This document shows positions 5,563 to 5,879 of a DNA stretch of 5,879 bases, in pieces (the first letter of the stretch is position 1; each line of letters opens with the position of its first letter). The notes below the pieces were generated by a model. It saw only the letters and a program-made list of their open reading frames with translations. It was not told the origin of the DNA and ran no database searches. The stretch lies in assembly GCA_030615425.1 (NCBI GenBank), contig JAUWZG010000061.1, positions 1-5,879 on the forward strand. Direction: 5' to 3'. This stretch comes from Dehalococcoidia bacterium. GTDB lineage: Bacteria > Chloroflexota > Dehalococcoidia > Dehalococcoidales > BS750m-G39. Position numbers and translations under genes: made by a program.

Positions 5563-5879
5563 AGGGATTCTTCTCCTACTGGTTCATTGATATGGACACA
5601 TGTCCGGCAGTTATCTTTGAACCACTGGCTCATTTCCGCTGGCGCCCCGGTTCTAACTATCTTGCCAGCGCACAGCACCGACACCCTGTGGGCTATTTCT
5701 GCCATCTTTTCACTATGGGTAATCAATAAAACAGATGAGCCCTGCCTATTCATTTCCACTATGCCATTAAGTATCAAAGGTAATGACACAATATCTATGC
5801 CGGAGTCAGGTTCATCCAATATAGCCAGTTTGGGGTGCATAGCTAACACCGAAGCCAGCTCTATCCTTTTCCTCTCACC
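5559..5879 (-). CDS. sufC: SufC ABC ATPase, C-terminal part (cut by the window edge)
   Basis: 106 residues are visible and the frame runs open through the right edge, so Walker A lies outside. The first residues, GERKRIELASVLA, are the end of the ABC signature loop. Next come Walker B and D-loop LAILDEPDSGID (residues 18-29) and the switch histidine in VLLITHS (50-56). DEPDSGID matches SufC, which carries the DSG(L/I)D motif. SufC hydrolyses ATP to reshape the SufB/D scaffold during Fe-S assembly. A GTG inside the frame at 5849 is not the start, because the coding signature continues upstream of it. The tail is unusual in ending NCRTCVHINEP, with a CxxC. The stop overlaps the next gene's ATG by 4 bp. 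Other ABC ATPases look similar, but the neighbour settles the call. Confidence 0.93.
   Translation of the reverse strand, partial: GERKRIELASVLAMHPKLAILDEPDSGIDIVSLPLILNGIVEMNRQGSSVLLITHSEKMAEIAHRVSVLCAGKIVRTGAPAEMSQWFKDNCRTCVHINEPVGEESL

Overview
The window is a compact bacterial stretch in which every supported gene lies on the minus strand, so it reads from the right edge to the left. Bacterial traits are a lipoprotein with a lipobox, strong Shine-Dalgarno sites, and ATGA stop/start overlaps. The gene set is a two-gene SUF Fe-S assembly unit followed by a NurA / HAS-barrel / HerA DNA-processing set. With C/G-rich palindromic repeats, this fits Chloroflexota, perhaps a Dehalococcoidia-like lineage. 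That placement is inference; no marker gene is present.

Layout in transcription order. (1) 5879-5559: the C-terminal part of the SufC ATPase, cut by the window edge. It overlaps by 4 bp (2) 5562-4606, a short SufB/SufD-type scaffold protein of 318 aa. (3) After 13 bp comes 4592-3387, a NurA-family nuclease with an internal four-cysteine cluster. (4) 3379-2345 is a block bounded by two diverged copies of one double-hairpin repeat, facing each other as inverted copies. Between them are an 83-aa helix-turn-helix-like protein and a 182-aa lipoprotein, each with a textbook ribosome binding site. (5) 2315-2238 is a 25-aa lysine-rich small ORF with a near-consensus Shine-Dalgarno. (6) 2222-1629 encodes a 197-aa protein that looks like a free HAS-barrel protein. 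It overlaps by 4 bp (7) 1632-31, a 533-aa HerA-type hexameric ATPase.

Working model: HerA and NurA form the DNA end-resection motor and nuclease known from archaea and some bacteria. The small HAS-barrel protein, translationally coupled to HerA, is a plausible third subunit. The repeat-bounded block probably entered between nurA and the HAS/herA pair. The Suf genes just upstream make Fe-S clusters, and the NurA cysteine cluster raises the untested possibility that this nuclease carries a metal or Fe-S centre. The most notable items are the inverted repeat pair with its cargo, the tiny lysine-rich ORF, the NurA cysteine cluster, and the HAS-barrel partner. No RNA genes, CRISPR array, transposase or integrase were seen.
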